A DNA stretch of 64,000 nt. It comes from Methanosarcina sp. UBA293 (lineage in GTDB: Archaea; Halobacteriota; Methanosarcinia; Methanosarcinales; Methanosarcinaceae). Shown here in pieces: positions 18,312 through 27,425 of the stretch (its first letter is position 1; each line of letters opens with the position of its first letter). Location: the NCBI GenBank assembly GCA_002499445.1, contig DALS01000033.1, positions 1-64,000 of the forward strand, read 5' to 3'. The position numbers were made by a program, and so were the translations under genes. The notes beneath the pieces were generated by a model, which had not been told where the DNA came from, searched no databases, and worked only from the letters and a program-made list of their open reading frames with translations.

Positions 18312-19217
18312 ATGTCAACAGGTTTGACCGAATTATTAGACAATTTCGTGAAAAATCACGATAATCGCCAGTTGCTGGCACTCCCCCTGGCAGTATTTGC
18401 AGTTTCTTTAATTATACTGCTGGTTTCCATTATAAATACAGGGTCGCCGCTAAACCTGGGGATGGAATTCCAAGGCGGTACCCAGATTTCGGTGGAAACA
18501 ACTGATTCTCCTGCCGTGCTTAAAGAAATGTATTCTTCCTACCCTATCACGGATGCCCGGCAAGCCGGAAGCAGGGTTATCATGCAGTTTGATGTTATGG
18601 ATAATGAGGAGCAGCAGAAGCTCGAAACGGATGTTACGGGCCATTATTCGAATGTGGAAATCCGACAGGTTGGGCCAATCTATGGCCGTGATCTGCAGAT
18701 ACAGGCTATGCAAGCCCTTTTTATTTCTTTTATAGGCATGTGCATCGTAGTATTCCTGCTCTTCCGAACCTTAATACCTTCCTTTACAGTAATGTTTTCA
18801 GCTTTTTCGGATATCGTGATTGCCGTTGCTTTCATGAAGGTTGCAGGAATAGAACTCTCCCTGGGAACGCTTGCAGCCCTGCTTATGCTTATTGGTTATT
18901 CGGTAGACAGTGATATCCTGCTCACAAATAGAGTAATTAAGCGCCGGGGCATGGTAGAAGAGAAAATTTCCCGGGCTATGCACACAGGTATTACCATGAC
19001 TACCACAACCCTTGCAGCGCTTGCGGTCATGTACATAGTCTCGACTTTCTCTTATCTGGTTATTCCCTCATTCACACAGATTACTCTGCTTTCGCAGATC
19101 TCAATCGTGCTAATTGCAGGGCTTATCGCAGATATAATGAATACCTGGCTCCTGAATACGGCAGTTTTACGCTGGTATGTGACGAAGCCCGAGTTCAGAG
19201 GGAGGTATAATAGATGA
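18312..19217 (+). CDS. secF: protein-export membrane protein SecF
   Basis: A 301-residue RND-type partner of SecYE that uses the proton gradient to help translocation from the outside. It has one N-terminal transmembrane helix (about 24-42), the conserved GSPLNLGMEFQGGTQISVE segment at the start of the extracytoplasmic domain, and five helices from about 140 onward. GYSVDSDILLTNR is the SecF signature. The start is ATG with GGAG upstream. The stop overlaps the secD start by three bases (ATGA), and the F-before-D order is the archaeal arrangement. Confidence 0.93.
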   Translation: MSTGLTELLDNFVKNHDNRQLLALPLAVFAVSLIILLVSIINTGSPLNLGMEFQGGTQISVETTDSPAVLKEMYSSYPITDARQAGSRVIMQFDVMDNEEQQKLETDVTGHYSNVEIRQVGPIYGRDLQIQAMQALFISFIGMCIVVFLLFRTLIPSFTVMFSAFSDIVIAVAFMKVAGIELSLGTLAALLMLIGYSVDSDILLTNRVIKRRGMVEEKISRAMHTGITMTTTTLAALAVMYIVSTFSYLVIPSFTQITLLSQISIVLIAGLIADIMNTWLLNTAVLRWYVTKPEFRGRYNR

Positions 19218-20929
19218 ACGATAAAAAAAACCTTTTTAAAAATATAAGAGTCATTATCTTCGCCCTGATCCTGCTTGGCTCTATAGTGGCTATTCATCCA
19301 AGTTATACTCCCGGAAAAGGGATAACTACTAACCTGAACTTCGGGCTTGATCTGGAAGGCGGGTCCTGGCTCCAGATTAAATTGGAGGGGGCACTTGCCC
19401 AGGTCGATGTAGACTCTGGAAAACTTATTAGTGGAATAGTCGAACCAGCGATTGGCGCCCCGATTGAGATCACAAGTAATAACCTTGATATGGGCGGCTC
19501 AACTTCTGCAGGCAAATCTATAACCTTTACCACATCTGCTCCGGTTAGTGTGTCCCAAATTGAGTCTCTGGAGTTGGGCACGGTAAGCGTAGATAAGTTG
19601 AGTGATACTAAAACTCAAATAACTATCTCTGACACCAGTAAGGAAACCATGATCGTGGCCTATCTCTCAAAAGCCCTTGATGCAGAGGTAGTCATAGTTC
19701 CTGGTGCTGAGAAAGGAATCGTTTATGAGATCAGGACTGAAGTTTCTGAACAGCAACTTGAGGCTCTTTTAGAAAAGGTTGGAGGCTCAATCCATAAGAA
19801 CCAGGATGGAACTTCAACTTACAAAGAGGGGGTCAGTAGCGGGACAAGGGATCTGACAAAGGAAATTCTTAGTGATAAGCTCAACTCTCTTGGTCTAAAA
19901 GACATTCCTGTCAGGACTGTAGGAGAAGATTATATTCTCATTGATTTTGCAGGCATTGATCTGGCTACTGCCAAAGAAATAGCCGAAAAACCAGGGAAAT
20001 TTGAGATCCGAATCCAGACAACAGGAAATCAGACTCAACATGTGCTTTACGGTGACTCCATAGTAAGTGTGGGAATTCCGAGTTATCATGATGGGCAGTA
20101 TCATACCCCATTTACTCTCAATGAAGGAGGGGCCCGGGCACTCCAGAAAATTGCACTCGAAACCGGCGCAATTGATAATCCAGATGAGCATTACTTGAAC
20201 ATGTACCTGGATGAAGTCCAGATTTATGGGGCTCCTTTGAGTCCATCTGCAGCTGAAAGACTGCGAGAAACCCCGATATATTCCTGGGAAGCTTCCACAG
20301 GTACGGATGAAGCTGCCAAAGCCGAGGCTGAAGCCCTTCAGATCCACCTCAGGGCAGGGGCTCTTCCTGTCAATGTGGTGCTCGTAGGCTCAGGACATGT
20401 GGACGCAGGGCTTGGTTCTCAGTTCAAAACTGCATCTGTGGTTACAGGCATATTATCCTTGTTTGCAGTTGCAGCCGTGGTTTACTTCAGGTACAAAAGA
20501 CCTGAAATTCTAGTGCCTATGGTTGGGACTTCTTTCAGTGAAGTGATTATGATTCTTGGAGTTGCATCACTTATAGGCTGGCAGCTTGATCTTGCATCTA
20601 TTGCAGGTATTATTGCTGCAATAGGTACTGGGATTGATCACCTTGTGATTATTACAGATGAGGTGCTTTATGAAGGCAGGCTTCCTCCAACAAAGGTTTT
20701 CGCCTCCAGGATAGGAAAAGCTTTTACTATTATCATTGGAGCGGCTGCCACAACGGTTATTGCAATGACTCCCTTGGTAGTTATGGGCTTTGGAACTCTG
20801 AAAGGTTTTGCCATTACCACTATTATTGGGGTTTTCATTGGTGTGGCTATTGCAAGGCCTGTTTACGGCGTAGTAATCAAAGAGCTTCTTCATGTCGATG
20901 AAAGAGGAAATGGAGGCATAACCGAGTAA
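19214..20929 (+). CDS. secD: protein-export membrane protein SecD
   Basis: 571 residues. An N-terminal helix and LGLDLEGGSWL-type motif (here NFGLDLEGGSWLQIKLEG) open a long extracytoplasmic part (about 45-395) holding the P1 head and base. The C-terminal five helices include the RND signature IAAIGTGIDHLVIITDE. It works with SecF in late protein translocation and membrane insertion, on the outer face of the cytoplasmic membrane. It is translationally coupled to secF. The length and domain order are usual for archaea. Confidence 0.93.
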   Translation: MNDKKNLFKNIRVIIFALILLGSIVAIHPSYTPGKGITTNLNFGLDLEGGSWLQIKLEGALAQVDVDSGKLISGIVEPAIGAPIEITSNNLDMGGSTSAGKSITFTTSAPVSVSQIESLELGTVSVDKLSDTKTQITISDTSKETMIVAYLSKALDAEVVIVPGAEKGIVYEIRTEVSEQQLEALLEKVGGSIHKNQDGTSTYKEGVSSGTRDLTKEILSDKLNSLGLKDIPVRTVGEDYILIDFAGIDLATAKEIAEKPGKFEIRIQTTGNQTQHVLYGDSIVSVGIPSYHDGQYHTPFTLNEGGARALQKIALETGAIDNPDEHYLNMYLDEVQIYGAPLSPSAAERLRETPIYSWEASTGTDEAAKAEAEALQIHLRAGALPVNVVLVGSGHVDAGLGSQFKTASVVTGILSLFAVAAVVYFRYKRPEILVPMVGTSFSEVIMILGVASLIGWQLDLASIAGIIAAIGTGIDHLVIITDEVLYEGRLPPTKVFASRIGKAFTIIIGAAATTVIAMTPLVVMGFGTLKGFAITTIIGVFIGVAIARPVYGVVIKELLHVDERGNGGITE

Positions 20930-20989
20930 GTGCTGAGAGAAAGAAAAAAACTCTGAAATAAATTCAAAAACTAAAAACAAGGTGAATAT

Positions 20990-22012
20990 ATGCAGGATCT
21001 CTGGACTTTAAAATACAGGGCAGATACCCTGAAGGAAATACTTGGAAATGAACACTCAGTAGCCACGCTTTTTGAGCTGGCTCAATCAGGGATTCTGCCC
21101 CATCTTGTTTTATATGGTCCTGAAAATTCCGGAAAAACGACAGCTTCTCTTGCTCTTGCAAGGCAGCTCTATGGAATTACCTGGGAAAACAATTTTGCGT
21201 ACTTCAATGCTTCGGATTTTTTCGACCAGGGAAAGCGCTATCTTGTCCGAGATAAACGTTTTGTGCGCCTCTTAAGCACTGATGACCCAAAGAAAATCTA
21301 TAAAAGTGTAATTAACATTTTTAAGAAAGTTATCAACGAGTATGCAGGGATGGCTTCAATTGATGCCGATTATAAGTTGATTTATATCGATAACGCTGAG
21401 TCCTTGAATTTGGATGCACAGCATGCCCTCAGGCGAATTATGGAAAAATACAATGCAACGTGCAGGTTTATCCTTTCCACTACCAAACCTTCCAAACTCA
21501 TTGCTCCACTTCGCTCAAGGGGTCTTCAAATTTTCTTCACATATGTTCCTGATTCTGTTCTGAAAGTCCATCTTGAGAAAATCAGCCGTTCTGAAAAGCT
21601 GCAGCTTTCTGAAGACGCCTTAGATGCTATCCTTTATTCAGCAAAGGGAAATGTTGCAAAAGCAGTGCAGACTCTACAACTTGTTTCCCTGCTTGCACAT
21701 GGTTCGGTAATTAATGAAGAGATGGTATATGAAGCTACTTTGGGCAAGGATGAAAGTATTGGTGGTCTACTTTCTGCGGCTCTTACAGGAGATTTTTCCA
21801 GAGGGCGTAAACTTATTGATGATATGATTGTCGAAAAAGGTTTATCAGGGGTCGAAATCCTCGAAAAGCTTTCCGAAGCTCTCGCAGAGTCGGGAGAATC
21901 CGATGCAGATATTGCTCGCCTTGTTGTGAAAATTTCCGAAACCGATGCTCTCCTTAAGGATGCTGCCAATGACAGAATTCAGCTCGAGAAACTGATCTCT
22001 ACTTTCTCTTGA
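20990..22012 (+). CDS. replication factor C small subunit, divergent paralogue
   Basis: A 340-residue clamp-loader AAA+ ATPase that helps load PCNA on DNA. Walker A is GPENSGKT at residues 43-50. Two catalytic elements differ from canonical subunits: the DEAD-type Walker B reads DNAES (134-138), and the SRC motif that reaches into the neighbouring ATP site reads SRG (176-178), keeping the arginine. Sensor-1-like STTKPSK follows. A helical collar domain follows from about residue 215. Methanosarcina RFC is reported to contain two different small subunits; this looks like the second, less canonical one. It is 60 bases after secD. Confidence 0.85.
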   Translation: MQDLWTLKYRADTLKEILGNEHSVATLFELAQSGILPHLVLYGPENSGKTTASLALARQLYGITWENNFAYFNASDFFDQGKRYLVRDKRFVRLLSTDDPKKIYKSVINIFKKVINEYAGMASIDADYKLIYIDNAESLNLDAQHALRRIMEKYNATCRFILSTTKPSKLIAPLRSRGLQIFFTYVPDSVLKVHLEKISRSEKLQLSEDALDAILYSAKGNVAKAVQTLQLVSLLAHGSVINEEMVYEATLGKDESIGGLLSAALTGDFSRGRKLIDDMIVEKGLSGVEILEKLSEALAESGESDADIARLVVKISETDALLKDAANDRIQLEKLISTFS

Positions 22013-22921
22013 TTTTACTCAGATCCCCGGTGCTCCCACTCTCTTTTTATCCTTTATATCTCAAGTGTCTCACGTGCTGTTAATTCTTCTCAAATAATTC
22101 TTCTCAAATTCTATACATAGTTTATCTATACATATCTTATTTTTACACCCTTATAAAGGTCTTCAAAATCTCCTATATATATACTCCTGTCAAACGTTCT
22201 GCGGGAATCGGAATATATATATACTAAATATGTTTAATTACAAATTGTTTCCATAAATTATATATATTTTAATTCCCTACAGTTATGTAGATAGGCCAGA
22301 AATTCAGAATTCTCAGGAATTAAAGGCCATATTATATTTTAGGGAAGTACAAAACCTGAGTTTTCAGGACATCCACAGACATCCACAGTAATGTGCTGTA
22401 CTTCTTGAAATGGTTTAAAGCCTGAATTCCCTGAGTAAAACCAAATTGGGCCTTTTCGAAAAATCCACAAATCCCTCCATTGCTCCCTGAATAACTCCCT
22501 CTTTTCAGGGAGGCCATTTTATGCGGTAGAACAAAATCCTAAAATTTGCTGAAAATGGTAATTTTCTGCCTTAATTTAAAAAAAACTAGTCTGCCTGAAT
22601 TTGCCTTTCAGGCAGGCGTTCGATTAAACCATTCCACCTACTTCATTAATATGTTTTATGTATTATTGAGACTTGTATCTCAATTATTTGCGGATAAAAC
22701 AGATCTATACTGAATGTTACTAAACTTGTGGGGTAACTCAGCTTTTCACTCGAAGAAGCAAACTATGAGTAAAGCCGAGCTCCTCTGGAGTATCGATTCA
22801 GTAGTAATACTGCATTATATATAGAGTACACAAATTCATTGTTCTGGCCGGAACTTAAAATGTTGCGTACTCGATTATAATTGCTTGTCCTACTGAATCT
22901 TTTCTTCAATTAAAGATATTA
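22013..22921. other. 909-bp intergenic region with a degenerate coding relic
   Basis: Between convergent rfc (plus) and amt (minus) genes. It is AT-rich at both ends with several TATATAT runs. The middle (22330-22530) reads best in a minus frame different from the longest open one, giving a short peptide with GPIWFYSGNSGF and VQHITVDVCGCPENSGF. From memory, small repeated peptides of this kind recur in Methanosarcina genomes, so I suspect a dispersed repeat or transposon relic. A hairpin is at 22591-22615. Confidence 0.4.
22591..22615. terminator. hairpin, 9-bp stem
   Basis: CTGCCTGAA and TTCAGGCAG pair perfectly around a seven-base loop. No T-run follows closely on either strand, so terminator is only one option; it could also be the end of the neighbouring repeat relic. 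Confidence 0.45.
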
Positions 22922-24175
22922 TCACTCAACTACTTTGGAAGGTGGAACGTTTCCGGTTGTTCCTTCTGTTCCTGTCAAATCAACTGGTACCGGGTCTGGA
23001 TTCCATCCAAGGAAAATGCTATTATCGCTGAACAGTTCTTCATGTTCCATTTCTCCTCTCGTGGCTTTCAGGACTATACCCGTTATTCCTCCTGTGATAA
23101 GAGAAATGACAATAACACCTATCAGGCTTATTATATTGATAAATCCAGCTGCAAATATTGCTCCAGCAACAGCACCCCATACTCCAGGAACTCCATGAAG
23201 GTTGTGTACTCCCATTACGTCAAAGACACCTGCTTTCTCACAGAGCCAGGGGTGAAGTTTTACGAAACAGGTTACCGAAATTATTCCTGCAATTAACCCT
23301 ATTCCCAATGCAGTCCAGGGGCCCACGGAAATAAGGGGGGATCCTATTGAAACCATTCCTGCAAGTAGAGCATAGGTATATACCAATGGGTTGACTTTCT
23401 TCTCAAGGGCCACGCATGTAAGGTATGCAGAAACCACTGATCCAAGTCCTGCCATATAGGTTGTAATCATGCCCCAGGTTACCTGATCTCCAGGAAGTAG
23501 TGCAGTGACAAAAGAAGGCCACAATACAAAGAGAAGCATAGAGGCAAGCCAGACAAAAGAAACACTGTGTGTAGTTGTGTTGAAAGGCTCTTCAAAGGAC
23601 CTTTTTTCCTGAAGCCCTATTAATACACCCCAGCCCCAGTATGCAGCAACCATGTGCACCAGCATAGATCCTCCGGGGTCCACAACTCCTTTAAGGTAGG
23701 TAAACATGAACCATTCGACTGCAATCCAGGCAGGAGCAAACATTATTCCTGCTAGTAAATACTGCCAGGTTTTAATGGTTCCCAGGAATACTCCGATACC
23801 TATTACGACCGTGATAGCACAAAAGATGCCCATTATCATAAAGTCCTGGTTCCATGTTTGTCCAAGAACAAACTGTCTGATTGCAGAATGACTTATAAAG
23901 GACCCTGCAAGTGTCAGTAAAGTAGCTAAGCAGACACCCCATTCAAACTTCTTTATGAAGAGCATCAGGAAGGCCACAAGCATAAGCATGAACCACACGT
24001 CCATATTTTTATTGAACTTGTGCATTTCATCTTGTAGCATACTTGTATCCTGGGTCAAACCTTCTTCACCAGTGGGAGTGATATATGGTGAAGCAGCTGC
24101 TGGTGCTACTGTTTGAACCAAGCAAAGTAAAATAAAGAATAGAGAAATATATTTGAATACCAATTTAGGTTTCAT
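22922..24175 (-). CDS. amt: ammonium transporter (Amt/MEP/Rh family)
   Basis: 417 residues with a cleavable-looking N-terminal signal (FKYISLFFILLCLVQTVAPAAASP), then about eleven transmembrane helices from residue 58. Family markers include WIAVEWFMFTYLKG, GGSMLVHMVAAYWGWGVLIG and VMGVHNLHGVPGVWGAVAGAIFA, the latter two carrying the twin histidines of the pore. It conducts NH4+/NH3 into the cell. The start is ATG with GAGGAG upstream. No GlnK gene follows in the window, although the gap downstream would allow one elsewhere. This layout, with long periplasmic N-terminus, resembles Rh/MEP-type rather than minimal Amt proteins. Confidence 0.88.
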   Translation of the reverse strand: MKPKLVFKYISLFFILLCLVQTVAPAAASPYITPTGEEGLTQDTSMLQDEMHKFNKNMDVWFMLMLVAFLMLFIKKFEWGVCLATLLTLAGSFISHSAIRQFVLGQTWNQDFMIMGIFCAITVVIGIGVFLGTIKTWQYLLAGIMFAPAWIAVEWFMFTYLKGVVDPGGSMLVHMVAAYWGWGVLIGLQEKRSFEEPFNTTTHSVSFVWLASMLLFVLWPSFVTALLPGDQVTWGMITTYMAGLGSVVSAYLTCVALEKKVNPLVYTYALLAGMVSIGSPLISVGPWTALGIGLIAGIISVTCFVKLHPWLCEKAGVFDVMGVHNLHGVPGVWGAVAGAIFAAGFINIISLIGVIVISLITGGITGIVLKATRGEMEHEELFSDNSIFLGWNPDPVPVDLTGTEGTTGNVPPSKVVE

Positions 24176-24486
24176 ATGGTTTTCTCCTCTGTATTTTTAT
24201 ATTTTGACAATTCCGAGTTTTAGGGTCTTGCATCACAGATTTCGTTTTTTTATTCTCACTTTCCTACTGTTTGTGTCTGTTTTCAACTCTTCCATTCATG
24301 AACATATAAGATGGGAAAGAATAGTGACTAGAACAAATAGGGTTTCCAATGTCGAAAATGTTAATGCTTTACTAATGATGCTTCCCATTCTTCGAAACTT
24401 ACATTAAATCCAAGGTATTTTTTCCAAAAAAAATTGACCAGCGAGGAACTCGCTGGCTAAATACCTTAAGTACAATCTCAACAAAC
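24176..24486. other. intergenic region, end of mtmCB transcript and amt promoter
   Basis: Holds the two-tier hairpin that ends the mtmCB transcript (24412-24467) and, to its left, the amt promoter region. No gene is seen. Confidence 0.6.
24412..24467 (-). terminator. terminator after mtmB
   Basis: On the minus strand, 20 bases after the mtmB stop, CCAGCGAG and CTCGCTGG (24438-24456) form an eight-pair stem with a three-base loop, followed by a T-run (24429-24434 region). An outer pair, AAGGTATTT at 24412-24420 and AAATACCTT at 24459-24467, encloses it. This is a strong factor-independent terminator candidate for the mtmCB operon. Confidence 0.75.
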
Positions 24487-25863
24487 TTAGAATACAAGTC
24501 CGAGGTCTTCGAGCTTCTTTCTTGCTCCGTCATAGACCTGAACGTATTCATCAGTTGGGGTAATGGTTTTTACGTCGTAGCATTCCTGGAAAGTCTTTCC
24601 AGCAGGTGCATTTGCATAGTTCTTCTCATAAAGTGGCACAAGAGCATCGAGGATCTTGTTAACCTCTGAGATTTCCATGCCTGCAGTTGCCCTTGCTACT
24701 TCTCCCATCATTCTGGCTTCCATGCCAGTGGTCTTGTCGGTTACGACACCCTTTGCTGCTGCAACACCAGAGAGGATTTCCCTGCCTGATGCAGTGTCGG
24801 TAATGGACTGTGCAGAAAGCTCAAGGAGGCACATCTCAGTGCATGGGCCTGCACATGGGTAGTACTGGTTACCAGAGAGTATATTTGTGAACTCGGAGAT
24901 GGTTGCGCATGTCCAGCCTGCAATGGTAAGGGTTTCCCTTGTGTTGGTTGAACCCCAGCGGATGTGGACAGGGCCGTCAAGGTGCCAGCTGGCGTTGCTC
25001 ATGACAAAGGCGTTGATGTGGGTTGCAACGTCAACGATTGCGGTCTCTTCGACTCCACCTGCGTATCCACCAAAGATTGGCATCTGTTCATCCATGATGA
25101 TATCGCTGTTTGCATTGTAGTGTGCAATAACTGCGATTGCGTCAAGGTCGATCTTAAGTTCGTTGAGCTGGGAGACTTCGTGGCTGTCAGAGGAGATCTG
25201 GCCGCCATAGCAGTCAGAGGCGATATTTCCCTGAGCGGACAGGGAAGTCTCTGGGCCCTATATGGCCATTCCTGGGCGGCCTGCCATTGCAGCTGCCTGT
25301 TTGATAAGACGGGTTTCGGTCTTTGCTGCAAGGATTTCGTAGGGGCTGCCAGGAATTGGTGGCTTTCCGCGGACTGAGGTCATGACACCGTCAACAATTG
25401 TGTCGACTTCTTTTTCAAGGGCGTAGCTCAGGTGGACAGGCATGAAAACTTCTTCAGAAATTGGAGATCCAGTAGGGCCACCCTGAATGATTGGCTTCTT
25501 CTTGTCTCCAACGGTTCTCCTCGTGAAGTTAACTGCGTCCCTGCCGGTACCGAGGGTGAACTCTTGCCTGATGTTGTTGAGAGCATCCCAGATTTCTTCT
25601 TCGGTGTACTTTACGACCCTGTTGGTGTCGGTACAGTAGATACCGCACTCAAGGAGCATGTCAAAGCCGGCCTTGAAGAGGTTCTCCATCATGTCCTTGT
25701 CTGTTGGAATAAACTCTCCCTTGAAGTCAAGCCCGTACTTCTGCTTGAGCTCCATTGCCTTCATTGGGATCCTCATAAGGTCCCATTCATCCTGGGTGCA
25801 CTTTTCTCCTACTTTTGCCCTGTCATAGAATTCATAACTGTCGAATGATCTCTTAAATGTCAT
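24487..25863 (-). CDS. mtmB: monomethylamine methyltransferase, pyrrolysine-containing
   Basis: Transfers the methyl group of monomethylamine to the corrinoid of MtmC, starting methanogenesis from methylamine in the cytoplasm. It is 458 codons long with an in-frame TAG at codon 202 (25258-25260), between GRPGMAI and GPETSLSAQGN, which is where pyrrolysine sits in MtmB. The frame is otherwise open throughout, so the two halves form one gene, not a pseudogene. N-terminus MTFKRSFDSYEFYDRA is characteristic. It starts 19 bases after the mtmC stop with GGAGG between. The adjacent pyl genes supply the Pyl and its tRNA. Expression is likely methylamine-induced; the long mtmC leader fits this. Confidence 0.97.
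25258..25260 (-). other. in-frame amber codon decoded as pyrrolysine
   Basis: TAG on the minus strand at codon 202 of mtmB. The residues on both sides continue the family sequence without a break. A downstream RNA element (PYLIS-type) has been proposed to help decoding in such genes; I cannot fold it here. Confidence 0.95.
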
Positions 25864-25882
25864 TATTTCTAGCCTCCCAGGA

Positions 25883-26536
25883 TTATTTCATAATTTCAAG
25901 TGCTACTTTTGCAGCTTCGGCAGCATTTTCTGCGGTTGCGTCAGCTTCAATCTCATCGACCCATTTCTGGGATACAGGGGCTCCTCCAAACATGCACTTT
26001 ACACTGTCCCTGAGATTTTCTTCCTTCAGCATGTTCATCAGGTCTTTCTGGCCGAGCATGGAGGTGGTCATGAGGGCAGAGCCAACAAGAATAACCTTTT
26101 CTCCCTTGTGCTTTGCAGCTTCTTCAACGACGGTCTCGTTAAGAACGTCAACTCCAAGGTCGAGGATTTTAAAACCGTTTGCTCCGAGCATGGTGCTAAC
26201 AAGTCTGTGCCCGATGTCGTGGATATCTCCTTCTGCAACAAAGGTGATGGCAAGTCCTGCTTCTTCTCCTTCTTTCTTGTTCTTCTCAAGTTCAGGAGTA
26301 AGGACTTCCATTGCATTGCTCATTGCTTTACCAGACATCATAATCTGGGGCAGGAAAATCTCGGCGGCTTCGAACTTGTCACCTACAATCTTCATTCCAA
26401 CGGAAAGGCCCTTTGTAATAATATCAAGAGCTGGAATTCCTGCAGCTAGTGCTTCCTTACATAACTCTGCAGTGCCTGCAATGTTCTGATTTACGATCGC
26501 GTCGCGTAACTTGTCAAACATTTCTTGGTTTGCCAT
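25883..26536 (-). CDS. mtmC: monomethylamine corrinoid protein
   Basis: A 217-residue corrinoid carrier that receives the methyl group from MtmB and passes it to MtbA. The N-terminal helical cap (about 1-85) is followed by a Rossmann B12 domain. DIHDIG (104-109) carries His106 as the lower axial cobalt ligand, and ILVGSALMTTSM and GGAPVSQKW are the later B12-contact loops. It is first in the mtmCB operon with a good GGAGG site. The cobalt must be reduced for activity, the job of the nearby RamA. Length and motifs distinguish it from trimethylamine MttC only loosely; the pairing with MtmB decides. Confidence 0.95.
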   Translation of the reverse strand: MANQEMFDKLRDAIVNQNIAGTAELCKEALAAGIPALDIITKGLSVGMKIVGDKFEAAEIFLPQIMMSGKAMSNAMEVLTPELEKNKKEGEEAGLAITFVAEGDIHDIGHRLVSTMLGANGFKILDLGVDVLNETVVEEAAKHKGEKVILVGSALMTTSMLGQKDLMNMLKEENLRDSVKCMFGGAPVSQKWVDEIEADATAENAAEAAKVALEIMK

Positions 26537-27013
26537 TTTTTAAACCTCCACTGAAACTAGCTGTTCTATGCGGTATTAGTTGGGGTACAATGCTAATGGA
26601 GCTGGACAACCAACTTCTCGCAAAAGTTTAATTTCCTATTATAGGCCCAAGCTCCGCTATCTGAAAATAAGCATTAGCACGGGGTCCTTATTCATAGCTA
26701 AATCCCTACTGCCTTATTTCAGCCATAGGCATAAGGGAATACCTTTGTGAAAGTTTTGATTGCCTATATGCAAAGCTATTCACTGTATTTGCCATTTCTC
26801 GCCTGAATATAATTCAGACTCTTCGTGAATAGTTTCATTTCTCCTAACATTATTACATGGGAATTTTATTGCTGGAGACTGCAAATTTGTTTATTTCCCA
26901 GTCGAATTAGCGACTCATATCCCAAATTTTCCCAACAGTATGTACCTGCTGGAACTGCTCAAAATTGTCCTGAATATTTTCAGATCCAATTTCTAAGATA
27001 GAGATTGAAAATT

Positions 27014-27035
27014 ATACTATATAAATGAATAGTAT
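27014..27035 (-). promoter_or_regulatory. TATA box of mtmCB inside an inverted repeat
   Basis: On the minus strand TTTATATA (27018-27025) fits an archaeal TATA box. It is embedded between ATACTAT (27014-27020) and its reverse complement ATAGTAT (27029-27035). A regulator bound here would block TBP, so the dyad may be an operator; this is inference. Confidence 0.5.
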
Positions 27036-27324
27036 ATTTGATCATTAATGTTCTCAAAATAAGTTTTAGACAATATTTTTTTGCAATGTTGTACCAATAA
27101 TCTAGATCTTGTAACCTTTTTTTCCCTTTAAGTCTTAAACTGGAACATTAAACCGAAATGTATAAATATTAGAGTTTTTGGCCTTCTGAATTTAATTCAA
27201 TATCAAGACTCTCCTACTCCAAATTTGGGGTACAAAAATGTCTTCTAACAGAAACATATTAATAAGGGATCAATTTGTGAACTGGAGCAAATGTGTTTTA
27301 GATTAGAAAAAGCCTAATTATTAT

Positions 27325-27348
27325 AAATAACCACAACTTTGGTTATTT
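27325..27348. other. perfect hairpin, 9-bp stem
   Basis: AAATAACCA and TGGTTATTT pair around a six-base loop. It lies upstream of the predicted mtmCB promoter, next to the mtbA terminator. No long T-run adjoins it on the minus strand. Confidence 0.5.
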
Positions 27349-27364
27349 ACACCAGCCTTGTAAA

Positions 27365-27387
27365 AAATAGAGCCGGCTCAATACCGG
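27365..27387 (-). terminator. terminator after mtbA
   Basis: About 40 bases past the mtbA stop, on the minus strand GCCGG and CCGGC form a short GC stem with a seven-base loop, followed by TCTATTTTTT. Confidence 0.6.
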
Positions 27388-27425
27388 CATTCGATTTTCT
27401 TTTTGTCTAGTACTTTAACATGTAT

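Larger units (their letters stand above)
26537..27425. other. 889-bp leader and promoter region of mtmCB, terminator of mtbA
   Basis: Holds a TATA box for mtmC about 490 bases upstream of its start (so a leader of about 455 bases), a perfect nine-pair hairpin at 27325-27348, and the mtbA terminator near 27365-27385. No open frame is convincing. Long leaders are a known trait of Methanosarcina methyltransferase operons. Confidence 0.55.

Noticed and set aside
24487..25863. mtmB as two broken genes or a pseudogene
   Set aside because: Only one stop, an amber codon at the known Pyl site, with a complete Pyl system in the same window.
25857..26489. 210-codon plus-strand open frame opposite mtmC
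   Set aside because: Antisense shadow of mtmC; no ribosome site and serine/phenylalanine-rich composition typical of reverse frames.
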